DNA of 25,653 bases from Flavobacteriaceae bacterium TMED179. Its GTDB lineage: Bacteria; Bacteroidota; Bacteroidia; Flavobacteriales; Flavobacteriaceae. Made by a program: the position numbers and the translations under genes. Under the pieces are notes generated by a model. The model had not been told where the DNA came from and ran no database searches. It saw nothing but the letters and a program-made list of their open reading frames with translations. Location of the stretch: positions 161,195 to 186,847 of the forward strand of contig NHIC01000006.1 in the NCBI GenBank assembly GCA_002169865.1, given 5' to 3'. Positions 15,815-23,798 of the stretch are shown piece after piece; position 1 is the stretch's first letter, and every line of letters begins with the position of its first letter.

Positions 15815-16505
15815 AGAAAAATTTAGCTCAGAGATTTTACAGGAAGGGCAAATCTTTTTGATTGATAAACCTTTAGGTTGGACTTCTTTTCAAGTGATTA
15901 ATAAAATTCGCTGGCATCTAAAAAATCAAACAGGATTAAAAAAATTAAAAGTAGGACATACTGGTACCTTGGACCCACTAGCAACAGGATTACTTATAAT
16001 TTGTACAGGAAATAAAACAAAAGAAATAAACAAACTTCAACATGGGGAAAAAACTTATATTGGGACCTTCACCTTGGGGAGTACTACTCCTTCTTACGAT
16101 CTGGAAACAAGAATTAATGCAACTTATCCAATAGAACATATTACAGAACCATTAGCTCTAGAAGCTGTGAATAGTTTATGTGGTAAAATTCATCAATTAC
16201 CCCCTATGTTTTCCGCTCTTAAAAAAAATGGGAAGCGCCTATATAAATATGCAAGGGAGGGAAAAAAAATTGAAATGCAGCCAAGAGAAGTAATTATATC
16301 AAAGTTTGAAATAAAATTTACAAAATTACCTGAAATAGATTTTTTTGTCAAATGCAGTAAAGGAACATATATTCGAAGTCTGGCTTACGATTTTGGGAAG
16401 AAGCTAAATTCGGGAGCTCACCTTTCTTCACTTAGAAGAATTCAAAATGGATCACATTCAATAGAAAAGGCATATAGTATGAAAAGTGTATTGGATAACA
16501 AATAA
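15801..16505 (+). CDS. truB: tRNA pseudouridine-55 synthase
   Basis: A 234-residue TruB that makes pseudouridine at position 55 of the T loop of tRNAs. The catalytic motif GHTGTLDPLATG contains Asp58. Further landmarks are IDKPLGWTSF (21-30), the LPPMFSALKKNGKRLYKYAREG segment and CSKGTYIRSLAYDFG. The protein ends soon after the catalytic domain, so the C-terminal PUA-like domain of E. coli TruB is absent or minimal; that short form is common in Bacteroidota. The start is ATG at 15801, 14 bases inside uppP, implying coupled translation. Confidence 0.95.
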   Translation: MDFFKEKFSSEILQEGQIFLIDKPLGWTSFQVINKIRWHLKNQTGLKKLKVGHTGTLDPLATGLLIICTGNKTKEINKLQHGEKTYIGTFTLGSTTPSYDLETRINATYPIEHITEPLALEAVNSLCGKIHQLPPMFSALKKNGKRLYKYAREGKKIEMQPREVIISKFEIKFTKLPEIDFFVKCSKGTYIRSLAYDFGKKLNSGAHLSSLRRIQNGSHSIEKAYSMKSVLDNK

Positions 16506-16557
16506 AAAAAATATAAACAGTACAAAACAATACCCTAAATCTCACTAATTTTATAAC

Positions 16558-17523
16558 ATGGAATCAAAAGAAAGCATCTTAGAAAAAGAAATAAAAAAAA
16601 AGGTCGAATTATCTACCGCAATTCGGAAACTTAAGAAAGAAAAGAATGCTGTTATACTTGCACATTACTATCAAGATAAAGGAATACAAGAAGTTGCAGA
16701 CTGCCTAGGAGACAGTCTTTATCTTGCAAAACAGGCAGCGAAAGTTGATAATGATATCATCGTATTTGCAGGTGTTCATTTTATGGCTGAGACAGCGAAA
16801 ATAATTAATCCATCAAAAAAAGTACTCTTACCAGATCTTAAAGCAGGGTGTTCACTAGCTGATTCTTGTCCTCCAAAAGATTTTACAGCCTTTAAAATAA
16901 AGCACCCTAATGCATTAGTGGTTTCATATATTAATTGCTCTGCAGAAATAAAAAAACTTAGCGATATAGTCTGCACTTCAAGCAATGCAAAAAAAATAAT
17001 TCAAAGTATACCTAAAGATAAAGAAATCATCTTTGCTCCAGATAAAAACTTAGGAGCATATCTTAACAAAGAAACAGATCGTAACATGATACTTTGGGAA
17101 GGCTCATGCATTGTGCATGAAGCTTTTTCATTTGAAAAAATTATTTCTCTTATAAAGTCTTACCCCAATGCTAAATTTATTGCGCACCCAGAGAGTGAAT
17201 CTCCTGTTTTAGATATTGCACATTATATAGGTAGTACTTCAGCACTTTTAAATTTTGTTCAAAAAGATAAAGCTAAAGAATATATTGTAGCTACAGAAGT
17301 TGGAATTCTTCATGAGATGCAAAAGCGCTGCCCTGAAAAAACTTTTATTCCAGCACCAGTTGAAGATGATACTTGTGCATGCAGCGAATGTGCTTATATG
17401 AAACTCAACACTTTAGAAAAACTTTATCGTTGTTTATTAAAAGAGTCTCCAGAAGTGAAAATGGATGCTAAACTTATTGAAGCCGCAAGAATTCCCATAG
17501 AAAGGATGTTTGAATTAAGCTAA
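16558..17523 (+). CDS. nadA: Quinolinate synthase
   Basis: A 321-residue [4Fe-4S] enzyme that condenses iminoaspartate with dihydroxyacetone phosphate to give quinolinate, the second step of NAD synthesis from aspartate. By alignment from memory with E. coli NadA, the cluster ligands are Cys98 (KAGCSLADSC), Cys184 (EGSCIVHEAF) and Cys278 (in CACSECAYMKLN). ILAHYYQD (33-40) and AETAKIINPSKKVLLPDL are other family motifs. The gene starts at ATG 52 bases after truB. No convincing promoter is seen in that gap, only a partial -7-like TAATTTTA at 16546-16553, so read-through from truB is possible. Confidence 0.97.
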   Translation: MESKESILEKEIKKKVELSTAIRKLKKEKNAVILAHYYQDKGIQEVADCLGDSLYLAKQAAKVDNDIIVFAGVHFMAETAKIINPSKKVLLPDLKAGCSLADSCPPKDFTAFKIKHPNALVVSYINCSAEIKKLSDIVCTSSNAKKIIQSIPKDKEIIFAPDKNLGAYLNKETDRNMILWEGSCIVHEAFSFEKIISLIKSYPNAKFIAHPESESPVLDIAHYIGSTSALLNFVQKDKAKEYIVATEVGILHEMQKRCPEKTFIPAPVEDDTCACSECAYMKLNTLEKLYRCLLKESPEVKMDAKLIEAARIPIERMFELS

Positions 17524-19079
17524 TGGTGACAAAAGATATTCTTGTTATTGGAACAGGAATTTCAGGTTTGACTTTTGCTATTAAAGTAGCAGAAAAAAAT
17601 CCAGAAATTTCACTTACCCTAATTTCTAAAAGGGACATATATGAAGGGAATACAAGATACGCACAAGGGGGAATTGCAGTAGTCAGAAATTTAAAAAAGG
17701 ATTCTACTAAAAAACACATTCAAGATACCCTTATTGCTGGGGATGGAGCTTGTGATTCAAGAGTTGTAAAATTTGTAGTGGAAGAAGCAAATGAACGTTT
17801 GGATGAGCTGATTGAATGGGGTACTGCTTTTGATAAAAAGGAAGAATTTCTTGATTTAGGAATTGAAGGGGGACACTCAGAAAAAAGAATTGTTCATTAC
17901 AAAGACCAAACAGGAAAACAAATCCAAGAGGTTCTAACCACTAAAGTGAAAAACTTTCCAAATATTACTATTCTAGAAAACCACACCCTAGTAGACTTAA
18001 TTACTGATCACCACTCTAAAATTAAAAAGAACCGTTGTTATGGAGCTTATGTAATTTCTCAAGAACGTGAAGAAATTATCAAAATAAGTGCTAAAATTAC
18101 TGTATTATCAACAGGCGGAGCTGGTAGTTTATATTCTCATACTACAAACCCAAGCATATCTACAGGTGATGGTTTAGGGGCTGCTTACCGGGCTAAGATA
18201 AAAATGGATCGTTTACCTTATGTTCAGTTTCATCCTACTGCTTTACGAGATAAAGTAGATGGAAATATTTTTTTGATTTCTGAGGCTATAAGAGGTGCTG
18301 GCGCTAAGCTACTTAATGAAAAAAAAGAACGCTTTATGTTAAAAGTTGACCCCAGAGCGGAGCTTGCTCCAAGAGATATAGTAGCTCGTGGGATCCAAAA
18401 GGAAATTCAAGAACAAAAAGAAAACTTTGTATGGTTAGATGGATCGAAAATCAAACTAAATAAATGGAAATCAAGTTTTCCAACAATATACAATACATGT
18501 AATTCCGTTAATATAAAGCTGCCACAAGATTATATCCCTGTAGTTCCTGCAGCTCACTATTTTTGTGGTGGGATAGTTGTAAATGAATATAGCGAATCTA
18601 GTTTAAAAGGCCTATATGCAATTGGGGAATGCAGTGCTACAGGTTTACATGGGGCTAATAGACTTGCTTCTAATTCGCTATTAGAAGCTTTAGTTTTTGC
18701 TAATCGAGCTGCAATAGATTGTAATAGATCACTAAATAATATTTTACCTGAAGAAAGTTTTTATAAAAAATTACCCGAATGGAATGGTGATGGTTTTTCA
18801 AAAAATAATACTATTGAAAATGTTCAGAGTTTAAGAGAACAATTACAAGATATTATGACTAAATATGTTGGAATTTTTAAAACAAATAATGGCTTGAAGC
18901 TTGCAGAAAAAAGAATAAATGAGATATATATCACGGTTCAAGAACTCTATAATCATAATAAATTAAACAATGGCTTGAGTGAGTTAAGAAATATGGTTAG
19001 TGTATCTTATTTATTGATAAAACAAGCCCAAGAAATAAAGGAAAACAAAGGAGTCTTTTTTAATTACAACTATGCCTGA
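17523..19079 (+). CDS. nadB: L-aspartate oxidase
   Basis: A 518-residue FAD enzyme of the succinate dehydrogenase/fumarate reductase flavoprotein family that oxidises L-aspartate to iminoaspartate, the substrate of NadA. The FAD-binding GxGxSG is at 10-15 (GTGISG). NTRYAQGGIAVV (43-54), YVQFHPTAL and GLYAIGECSATGLHGANRLASNSLLEALVFA are the other strong family motifs. The last of these distinguishes NadB-type proteins and carries FAD contacts. The ATG overlaps the nadA stop by one base (TAATG). Length is close to normal (about 520-540). Confidence 0.97.
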   Translation: MVTKDILVIGTGISGLTFAIKVAEKNPEISLTLISKRDIYEGNTRYAQGGIAVVRNLKKDSTKKHIQDTLIAGDGACDSRVVKFVVEEANERLDELIEWGTAFDKKEEFLDLGIEGGHSEKRIVHYKDQTGKQIQEVLTTKVKNFPNITILENHTLVDLITDHHSKIKKNRCYGAYVISQEREEIIKISAKITVLSTGGAGSLYSHTTNPSISTGDGLGAAYRAKIKMDRLPYVQFHPTALRDKVDGNIFLISEAIRGAGAKLLNEKKERFMLKVDPRAELAPRDIVARGIQKEIQEQKENFVWLDGSKIKLNKWKSSFPTIYNTCNSVNIKLPQDYIPVVPAAHYFCGGIVVNEYSESSLKGLYAIGECSATGLHGANRLASNSLLEALVFANRAAIDCNRSLNNILPEESFYKKLPEWNGDGFSKNNTIENVQSLREQLQDIMTKYVGIFKTNNGLKLAEKRINEIYITVQELYNHNKLNNGLSELRNMVSVSYLLIKQAQEIKENKGVFFNYNYA

Positions 19080-19941
19080 TAACTTTTACTATCAATATAA
19101 AAACGAAATTGATTCATTTATTGAAAATGCATTAATTGAAGATATTGGTACTGGAGATCGGAGTAGCAATTCATGCGTAGATTCTAAGGATCATAGTATT
19201 GCTCAACTATTAATTAAGGAAGAGGGACGTCTAGCAGGAATAACTCTTGCTGAACTAATTTTTAAACGTTATGATCATACTCTAGAATTTAGACCCCTCC
19301 TTAAAGAGGGAGATTATATTAATAAGGGAGATATAGCTTTTACAATCAAAGGCTCAGCTCAATCAATTCTCTCAACTGAACGAATTGTTCTTAATTGCTT
19401 GCAACGAATGAGCGGTATCGCTAGTCTTACATTTAAGTTAAACCAGATGATTCAACATACATCTTGTAAGCTTTTAGACACTAGAAAAACAACACCAAAT
19501 TTTCGTTACCCTGAGAAATGGGCTGTTCGTATTGGAGGAGGTATTAATCATCGTATGGGGCTGTTTGATGCAATTATGATTAAGGATAACCATATCGACT
19601 TTTGTGGTGGAATGACTAAAACCTTAGAAAAGGCATCACATTACGTTGAAAATTTAGATAAACAAATTGATGTAATTGTAGAATGTAGAAATCAGAAAGA
19701 AATAGAAGAAGCACTAAGTTTTTCTTATGTAAGTAGGATTCTACTTGACAATTATAACCCGCAGTCATTAAATAAAGCAATTACTATGATTGCAAACAAA
19801 AAACCAACTGAAGCTTCTGGAAGGATAACAAGGGAAAATATTATTGAATATGCCGAAACAGGTGTTGACTTTATTTCGATGGGAGAATTGAGTTATGGTG
19901 CTGATAATATAGACTTAAGCTTAAAAGCTATATTTGAATAA
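19072..19941 (+). CDS. nadC: Nicotinate-nucleotide pyrophosphorylase (quinolinate phosphoribosyltransferase)
   Basis: A 289-residue enzyme that converts quinolinate and PRPP into nicotinate mononucleotide, completing the nadABC pathway to the mononucleotide. Motifs are EDIGTGD (23-29), ERIVLNCLQRMSGIA (103-117), LDTRKTTPNFR (135-145), HRMGLFDAIMIKDNH (160-174) and the C-terminal EASGRITRENI with FISMGEL, which form the PRPP-binding barrel. The ATG lies 8 bases inside nadB, so the three enzymes are made from one tightly coupled operon. A perfect palindrome begins at the stop codon. Confidence 0.97.
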   Translation: MPDNFYYQYKNEIDSFIENALIEDIGTGDRSSNSCVDSKDHSIAQLLIKEEGRLAGITLAELIFKRYDHTLEFRPLLKEGDYINKGDIAFTIKGSAQSILSTERIVLNCLQRMSGIASLTFKLNQMIQHTSCKLLDTRKTTPNFRYPEKWAVRIGGGINHRMGLFDAIMIKDNHIDFCGGMTKTLEKASHYVENLDKQIDVIVECRNQKEIEEALSFSYVSRILLDNYNPQSLNKAITMIANKKPTEASGRITRENIIEYAETGVDFISMGELSYGADNIDLSLKAIFE

Positions 19942-19958
19942 AATCATTTAAATGATTT
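19941..19958. repeat. Perfect 18-bp palindrome after nadC
   Basis: AAATCATTTAAATGATTT reads identically on both strands and starts at the last base of the nadC stop. As RNA it would form a 7-bp AT-only stem with a TTAA loop and no following T run, so it is a poor terminator. An operator for the downstream pyrH-frr transcript is an alternative. Chance palindromes of this size are not rare over 25 kb of AT-rich DNA. Confidence 0.5.
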
Positions 19959-20002
19959 GCTAAAGAATATAGTATTAGCCAGATAAATTATTCTTTAATT
20001 TT

Positions 20003-20010
20003 TATATTTG
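20003..20010 (+). promoter_or_regulatory. Candidate -7 box for pyrH-frr
   Basis: TATATTTG fully matches TAnnTTTG and lies 17 bases before the pyrH ATG. No TTTG or TTG is found at the usual distance upstream, so the -33 element is missing or degenerate. Confidence 0.33.
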
Positions 20011-20027
20011 TATACCATCCTTCATAA

Positions 20028-20732
20028 ATGAAATATCAAAGAATTCTATTAAAATTAAGTGGTGAAGCACTTATGGGGAGCAAAAGCTACGGAATTGATC
20101 CCATAATTATTGACAACTATGCAAAGGAAATCAAAAAGGTTTTTGATAGCAGTATTGAAATTGCAATTGTTATAGGTGGTGGAAATATCTTCAGAGGAAT
20201 TTCAGGATCAAGTAAGGGAATGGATCGTGTTCAAGCTGACTATATGGGTATGCTTGCAACAGTTATAAATGGACTAGCCCTTCAAGGAGCCTTAGAAAAT
20301 AATAACATCCCTACTCGTTTGCAAACAGCAATAAAAATTGAAGCCATTGCAGAGCCCTTTATAAAAAGAAAAGCAACAAGACACCTAGAAAAAGGAAGAG
20401 TAGTTATATTTGGATCAGGAACCGGGAATCCCTATTTCACAACTGACTCAGCAGCTGTTTTAAGAGCAATTGAAATTGATGCTGATGTCATAATAAAAGG
20501 AACTCGAGTTGATGGCATTTATAATGAAGATCCAGAAAAAAATATAAAAGCAACAAAATTTGATAAAATTTCATTTGATGATGTTTTAAAAAAAGGTTTA
20601 AAAGTAATGGATACTACAGCCTTTACATTAAGTCAAGAAAACAATTTGCCAATTATTGTTTTTGACATGAATGCGCCTGATAATTTATATAACTTGGTCA
20701 AAGGAGATAATATTGGTACAAGAGTAGATTAA
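20028..20732 (+). CDS. pyrH: UMP kinase
   Basis: A 234-residue bacterial UMP kinase of the amino acid kinase fold, phosphorylating UMP to UDP. Motifs are the N-terminal LLKLSGEALMG (7-17), VIGGGNIFRG (48-57), DYMGMLATVINGLALQ, and FGSGTGNPYFTTDSAAVLRA for nucleotide binding, followed by ADVIIKGTRVDGIYNEDPEK. Length and motifs are normal. The pyrH-frr order with a 13-base gap is widespread in bacteria (often after tsf, which is not here). Start ATG at 20028. Confidence 0.97.
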   Translation: MKYQRILLKLSGEALMGSKSYGIDPIIIDNYAKEIKKVFDSSIEIAIVIGGGNIFRGISGSSKGMDRVQADYMGMLATVINGLALQGALENNNIPTRLQTAIKIEAIAEPFIKRKATRHLEKGRVVIFGSGTGNPYFTTDSAAVLRAIEIDADVIIKGTRVDGIYNEDPEKNIKATKFDKISFDDVLKKGLKVMDTTAFTLSQENNLPIIVFDMNAPDNLYNLVKGDNIGTRVD

Positions 20733-20745
20733 TATTTTATTATAC

Positions 20746-21300
20746 ATGGAAAAAGAAATGCAATTTATAATTGATACTGCAAAGGAAAAAATGAGATTGG
20801 CTCTGAATCATTTAGATAAAGAGATGGTCAACATACGAGCAGGAAAAGCAAATCCTATAATGCTTTCAGGAATTAAAGTTGATTATTATGGGACTCCAAC
20901 ACCACTATCTCAAGTTGCTAATGTAAATTCTCCTGACGGGAAAACTCTAACGGTGCAGCCATGGGAAAAAGGAATGTTATCTGAAATTGAAAAAACAATT
21001 TTAGTCGCTAATTTGGGGTTTAACCCAATGAATAATGGAGAATCAATTATTATTAATATTCCAATACTTACAGAAGAAAGAAGAAGAGAATTAGCAAAAA
21101 TTGCGAAAGTTGAAGTTGAAAATGCTAAGATATCCATTCGTTCTGCTAGAAAAGATGCGAATAATGAAATTAAAAACTCTGATGTCTCTGAAGATATACA
21201 GAAAAATTTCGAAATAGATGTTCAAAATATTACAGATCACCATATTAGAAAAGCTGATGAAATTTTTGCCTTAAAAGAAAAAGAAATTCTAACGGTTTAA
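20746..21300 (+). CDS. frr: Ribosome recycling factor
   Basis: A 184-residue RRF that, with EF-G, splits the post-termination ribosome. The all-helical domain I and small beta domain II are recognisable: NIRAGKANPIML (29-40), VDYYGTPTPLSQVANV (45-60), then LTVQPWEK, and a C-terminal long helix with IRSARKDANNEIK. Normal length (about 185). The second gene of the pyrH-frr pair; the ATG is at 20746 and a second Met at codon 5 is possible, but the longer form fits the family. Confidence 0.97.
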   Translation: MEKEMQFIIDTAKEKMRLALNHLDKEMVNIRAGKANPIMLSGIKVDYYGTPTPLSQVANVNSPDGKTLTVQPWEKGMLSEIEKTILVANLGFNPMNNGESIIINIPILTEERRRELAKIAKVEVENAKISIRSARKDANNEIKNSDVSEDIQKNFEIDVQNITDHHIRKADEIFALKEKEILTV

Positions 21301-21329
21301 TTAATATTTATACCGTCAAGCGGGCTCAT

Positions 21330-23699
21330 ATGAGAAAAAATAAAGAATCTATTATTTGGAGCCTGGTTGCAAGAGTTATTTTAAGAAATAGGATTCTTAT
21401 TTTATTTGGAATTACATTACTGACTATTTTCTGGTCGTTGCAATGGAAACATATGCGCTTTACATTTACCGAAGCGAATCTACTTCCTGATGATCACCCG
21501 GAAAATATTTTATACCAATCTTTTACTGATACTTTTGGTGAAGAAGGAAACATAATTGTTATAGCACTCCAAGACAGTACATTTTACAAGGAAGAGAAAA
21601 GGAAAGCTTGGAAAAGATTAAATGAAAAAATAGAGAAATTTGATGAAATCAATTTTATCCTTTCGACTGAAAATATTCAAGAACTAGTAAAAGACAATAA
21701 AAAAGAGCGTTTCATCCTTAGAAAAGTATCAGATGATTTTCCTTTAAAAATTAAATTTGCTGATAAATTTAAAGAGAAGTTATTTTTAGAATTACCTTTT
21801 TACAACAATTTACTTTTCGATAAAAATTCATCAACGATTCGTTCAGTGATTTTTATGGAAAATAGTATAGTGAACACTTCACTCAGAAAAGACTTTGTTT
21901 TTAAAAAATTTATCCCACTTATAAATAAATATGAAAAAGATGCCAAAGTTGATGTAAAAATTTCTGGTATGCCTTACATCAGAACCTTAAATGCCCAAAA
22001 TATTGTTGATGAAATTGGACTTTTTGTAATAGGAGCTACCTTAGTTACATCATTAATTTTTTTTTTATTTTTTAGATCTTTCAGGGCGACTATAATATCT
22101 TTAATTGTTGTAGCAATAGGGGTGATGTGGGCTTTTGGAATCTTAGGATGGTTAGGTTATGAAATTACTGTTCTAACTGCTCTTATTCCACCTTTAATAA
22201 TTGTTATTGGAGTTCCAAATTGTATTTTTTTAATCAATAAGTATCAACAAGAAATTGCAAAACACAGAAATAAAGCAAGATCATTACAAAGAGTAATTGC
22301 TAAAATTGGTAACGCCACCTTAATGACAAATCTAACAACAGCCTCTGGTTTTGCAACATTTATTTTAACAAATAGTAAAATATTAAAAGAGTTTGGGGTT
22401 GTTGCTTCAACAAATATTATAGCAATTTTTCTGCTTTCCCTTCTTATTATCCCAATTACCTACAGTTTTATGGCTCGCCCAAACAAAAAACATTTAAAAC
22501 ATTTAAAAAATAAATCAGTTTACTTTTTTGTTAATTGGATGGAACAAAAAGTACGTAAAAAAAGAATCAATGTCTATATTGTTTCTTTAATCGGTTTGAT
22601 TATTGGTATCACCGGGATTTATCAAATTAAAATTTCAGGAAGCTTAATTGAAGATATGCCTAAAAGTGCAAACTTTTTTAAAGATATTCTTTTTTTTGAT
22701 AAAAATTTTAATGGAATTGTCCCTCTTGAAATTTGGGTTGATAGTAAACGTGAGGATGGAATAGTTAAACCCGCAACTCTTAGAAGAATGAATGACCTTC
22801 AAGAAATTATCGACGAAATTCCCGAGCTAGCTCCTTCTTTATCTGTTGTTAATTTAGTTAAATATTCAAAACAAGCATATTATAATGGTAATCCAAACTA
22901 TTTTGCTCTACCTACATCTCAAGAAAATAGCTTTATATACCCGTATTTAAGAAAGTCTGAAAGTCAGAGTCAACTTATTAATGGTTACGTTGATAGCTCC
23001 GGACAGTTTGGTCGTATAACAACATATATGAAGGACATAAAAACATTCCGAATGGAAGAAATAGAAAGTGATTTAATTGAAGCTATTAATAAAATTTTCC
23101 CTAAAGATCGTTATGGAGTAAAGATTACAGGTAAATCACTTTTATTTTTAAAAGGAACCAAATATTTAATTAAAAATCTGATTCTGTCTCTGAGTCTTGC
23201 AATTTTCTTAATTGCACTTTTTATGGCTTTCCTTTTCCGATCGCTTAAAATGATAATTATTTCTTTAATTCCAAATCTATTACCTCTAATTATAACAGCT
23301 GGTGTAATGGGATTTACTGGAATTCCACTAAAGCCTTCTACTATTCTGGTTTTCAGTATCGCTTTTGGTATATCTGTGGATGATACTATTCATTTTTTAG
23401 CAAAATATAGACAAGAACTAATTTCAAATGGATGGAAAATAAATAAGGCAGTTTTTGCTGCACTTAGAGAAACAGGGATAAGTATGTTTTACACTTCAAT
23501 AGTCTTATTTTTTGGTTTTTCGGTTTTTATGTCATCCAATTTTGGAGGAACACAAGCTTTAGGAGGATTGGTAGCAGTCACACTAATGATGGCTATGTTG
23601 GCAAATTTAATTTTACTCCCTTCGCTTCTTATCTCTTTGGAAGATTCAATAAGCAACAAAAAGGTTATAAAAGAGCCAAAATTAGAGATTTTAGACTGA
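21330..23699 (+). CDS. RND-superfamily exporter, HAE3/MMPL-like, with unequal halves
   Basis: A 789-residue polytopic protein with the duplicated RND plan: one helix (about 19-37), a large periplasmic loop (about 40-225), five helices (about 228-385), then the same again in the C-terminal half (helix about 417-435, loop to about 620, helices to about 770). The second half keeps an acidic pair, Asp684-Asp685 in GISVDDTIHFLAKYRQE, the usual proton-relay position of TM10. The first half has GVPNCIFLINKYQQE (294-308) there, with Pro-Asn instead. Substrates of this group (lipids, hopanoids or drugs) vary, and none can be assigned. No membrane fusion protein or TolC partner is adjacent. It begins 29 bases after frr and may be read through. 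Confidence 0.88.
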   Translation: MRKNKESIIWSLVARVILRNRILILFGITLLTIFWSLQWKHMRFTFTEANLLPDDHPENILYQSFTDTFGEEGNIIVIALQDSTFYKEEKRKAWKRLNEKIEKFDEINFILSTENIQELVKDNKKERFILRKVSDDFPLKIKFADKFKEKLFLELPFYNNLLFDKNSSTIRSVIFMENSIVNTSLRKDFVFKKFIPLINKYEKDAKVDVKISGMPYIRTLNAQNIVDEIGLFVIGATLVTSLIFFLFFRSFRATIISLIVVAIGVMWAFGILGWLGYEITVLTALIPPLIIVIGVPNCIFLINKYQQEIAKHRNKARSLQRVIAKIGNATLMTNLTTASGFATFILTNSKILKEFGVVASTNIIAIFLLSLLIIPITYSFMARPNKKHLKHLKNKSVYFFVNWMEQKVRKKRINVYIVSLIGLIIGITGIYQIKISGSLIEDMPKSANFFKDILFFDKNFNGIVPLEIWVDSKREDGIVKPATLRRMNDLQEIIDEIPELAPSLSVVNLVKYSKQAYYNGNPNYFALPTSQENSFIYPYLRKSESQSQLINGYVDSSGQFGRITTYMKDIKTFRMEEIESDLIEAINKIFPKDRYGVKITGKSLLFLKGTKYLIKNLILSLSLAIFLIALFMAFLFRSLKMIIISLIPNLLPLIITAGVMGFTGIPLKPSTILVFSIAFGISVDDTIHFLAKYRQELISNGWKINKAVFAALRETGISMFYTSIVLFFGFSVFMSSNFGGTQALGGLVAVTLMMAMLANLILLPSLLISLEDSISNKKVIKEPKLEILD

Positions 23700-23707
23700 A
23701 AAAATCG

Positions 23708-23743
23708 AGTTTATTTTTGCTAAAAAACTTTCTGAAATAAACT
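23708..23743. repeat. 9-bp inverted repeat overlapping the asnS promoter region
   Basis: AGTTTATTT (23708-23716) and AAATAAACT (23735-23743) are exact inverted repeats separated by 18 bases. The right arm ends immediately before the candidate -7 box of asnS, and the left arm touches the candidate -33 TTTG. It could be a protein-binding site or a weak terminator of the upstream gene; there is no T run after it. Confidence 0.45.
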
Positions 23744-23751
23744 TATCTTTG
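23716..23751 (+). promoter_or_regulatory. Candidate asnS promoter
   Basis: TATCTTTG (23744-23751) fully matches TAnnTTTG. TTTG at 23716-23719 is a possible -33 box, but the 24-base spacing is longer than usual. The leader to the asnS ATG would be about 40 bases (23758-23798) and shows no clear structure. Confidence 0.4.
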
Positions 23752-23798
23752 TTATGTCCTTCTATAAATCCTTATTATCAGGAAAAAAATTTTTATAA

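Noticed and set aside
16506..16557. Promoter before nadA
   Set aside because: Only a partial TAATTTTA at 16546-16553 and no -33 box; not strong enough to list as a feature.
22060..22080. Possible frameshift at the long T run in the RND gene
   Set aside because: The frame runs through it and codes for a hydrophobic helix (LIFFLFFRS), and the reading frame continues intact to a normal C-terminus.
23758..23798. T-box or other riboswitch in the asnS leader (and likewise before leuS and tyrS)
   Set aside because: The leaders are about 12-40 bases, far too short for a T-box, and no conserved stem or specifier element is visible.
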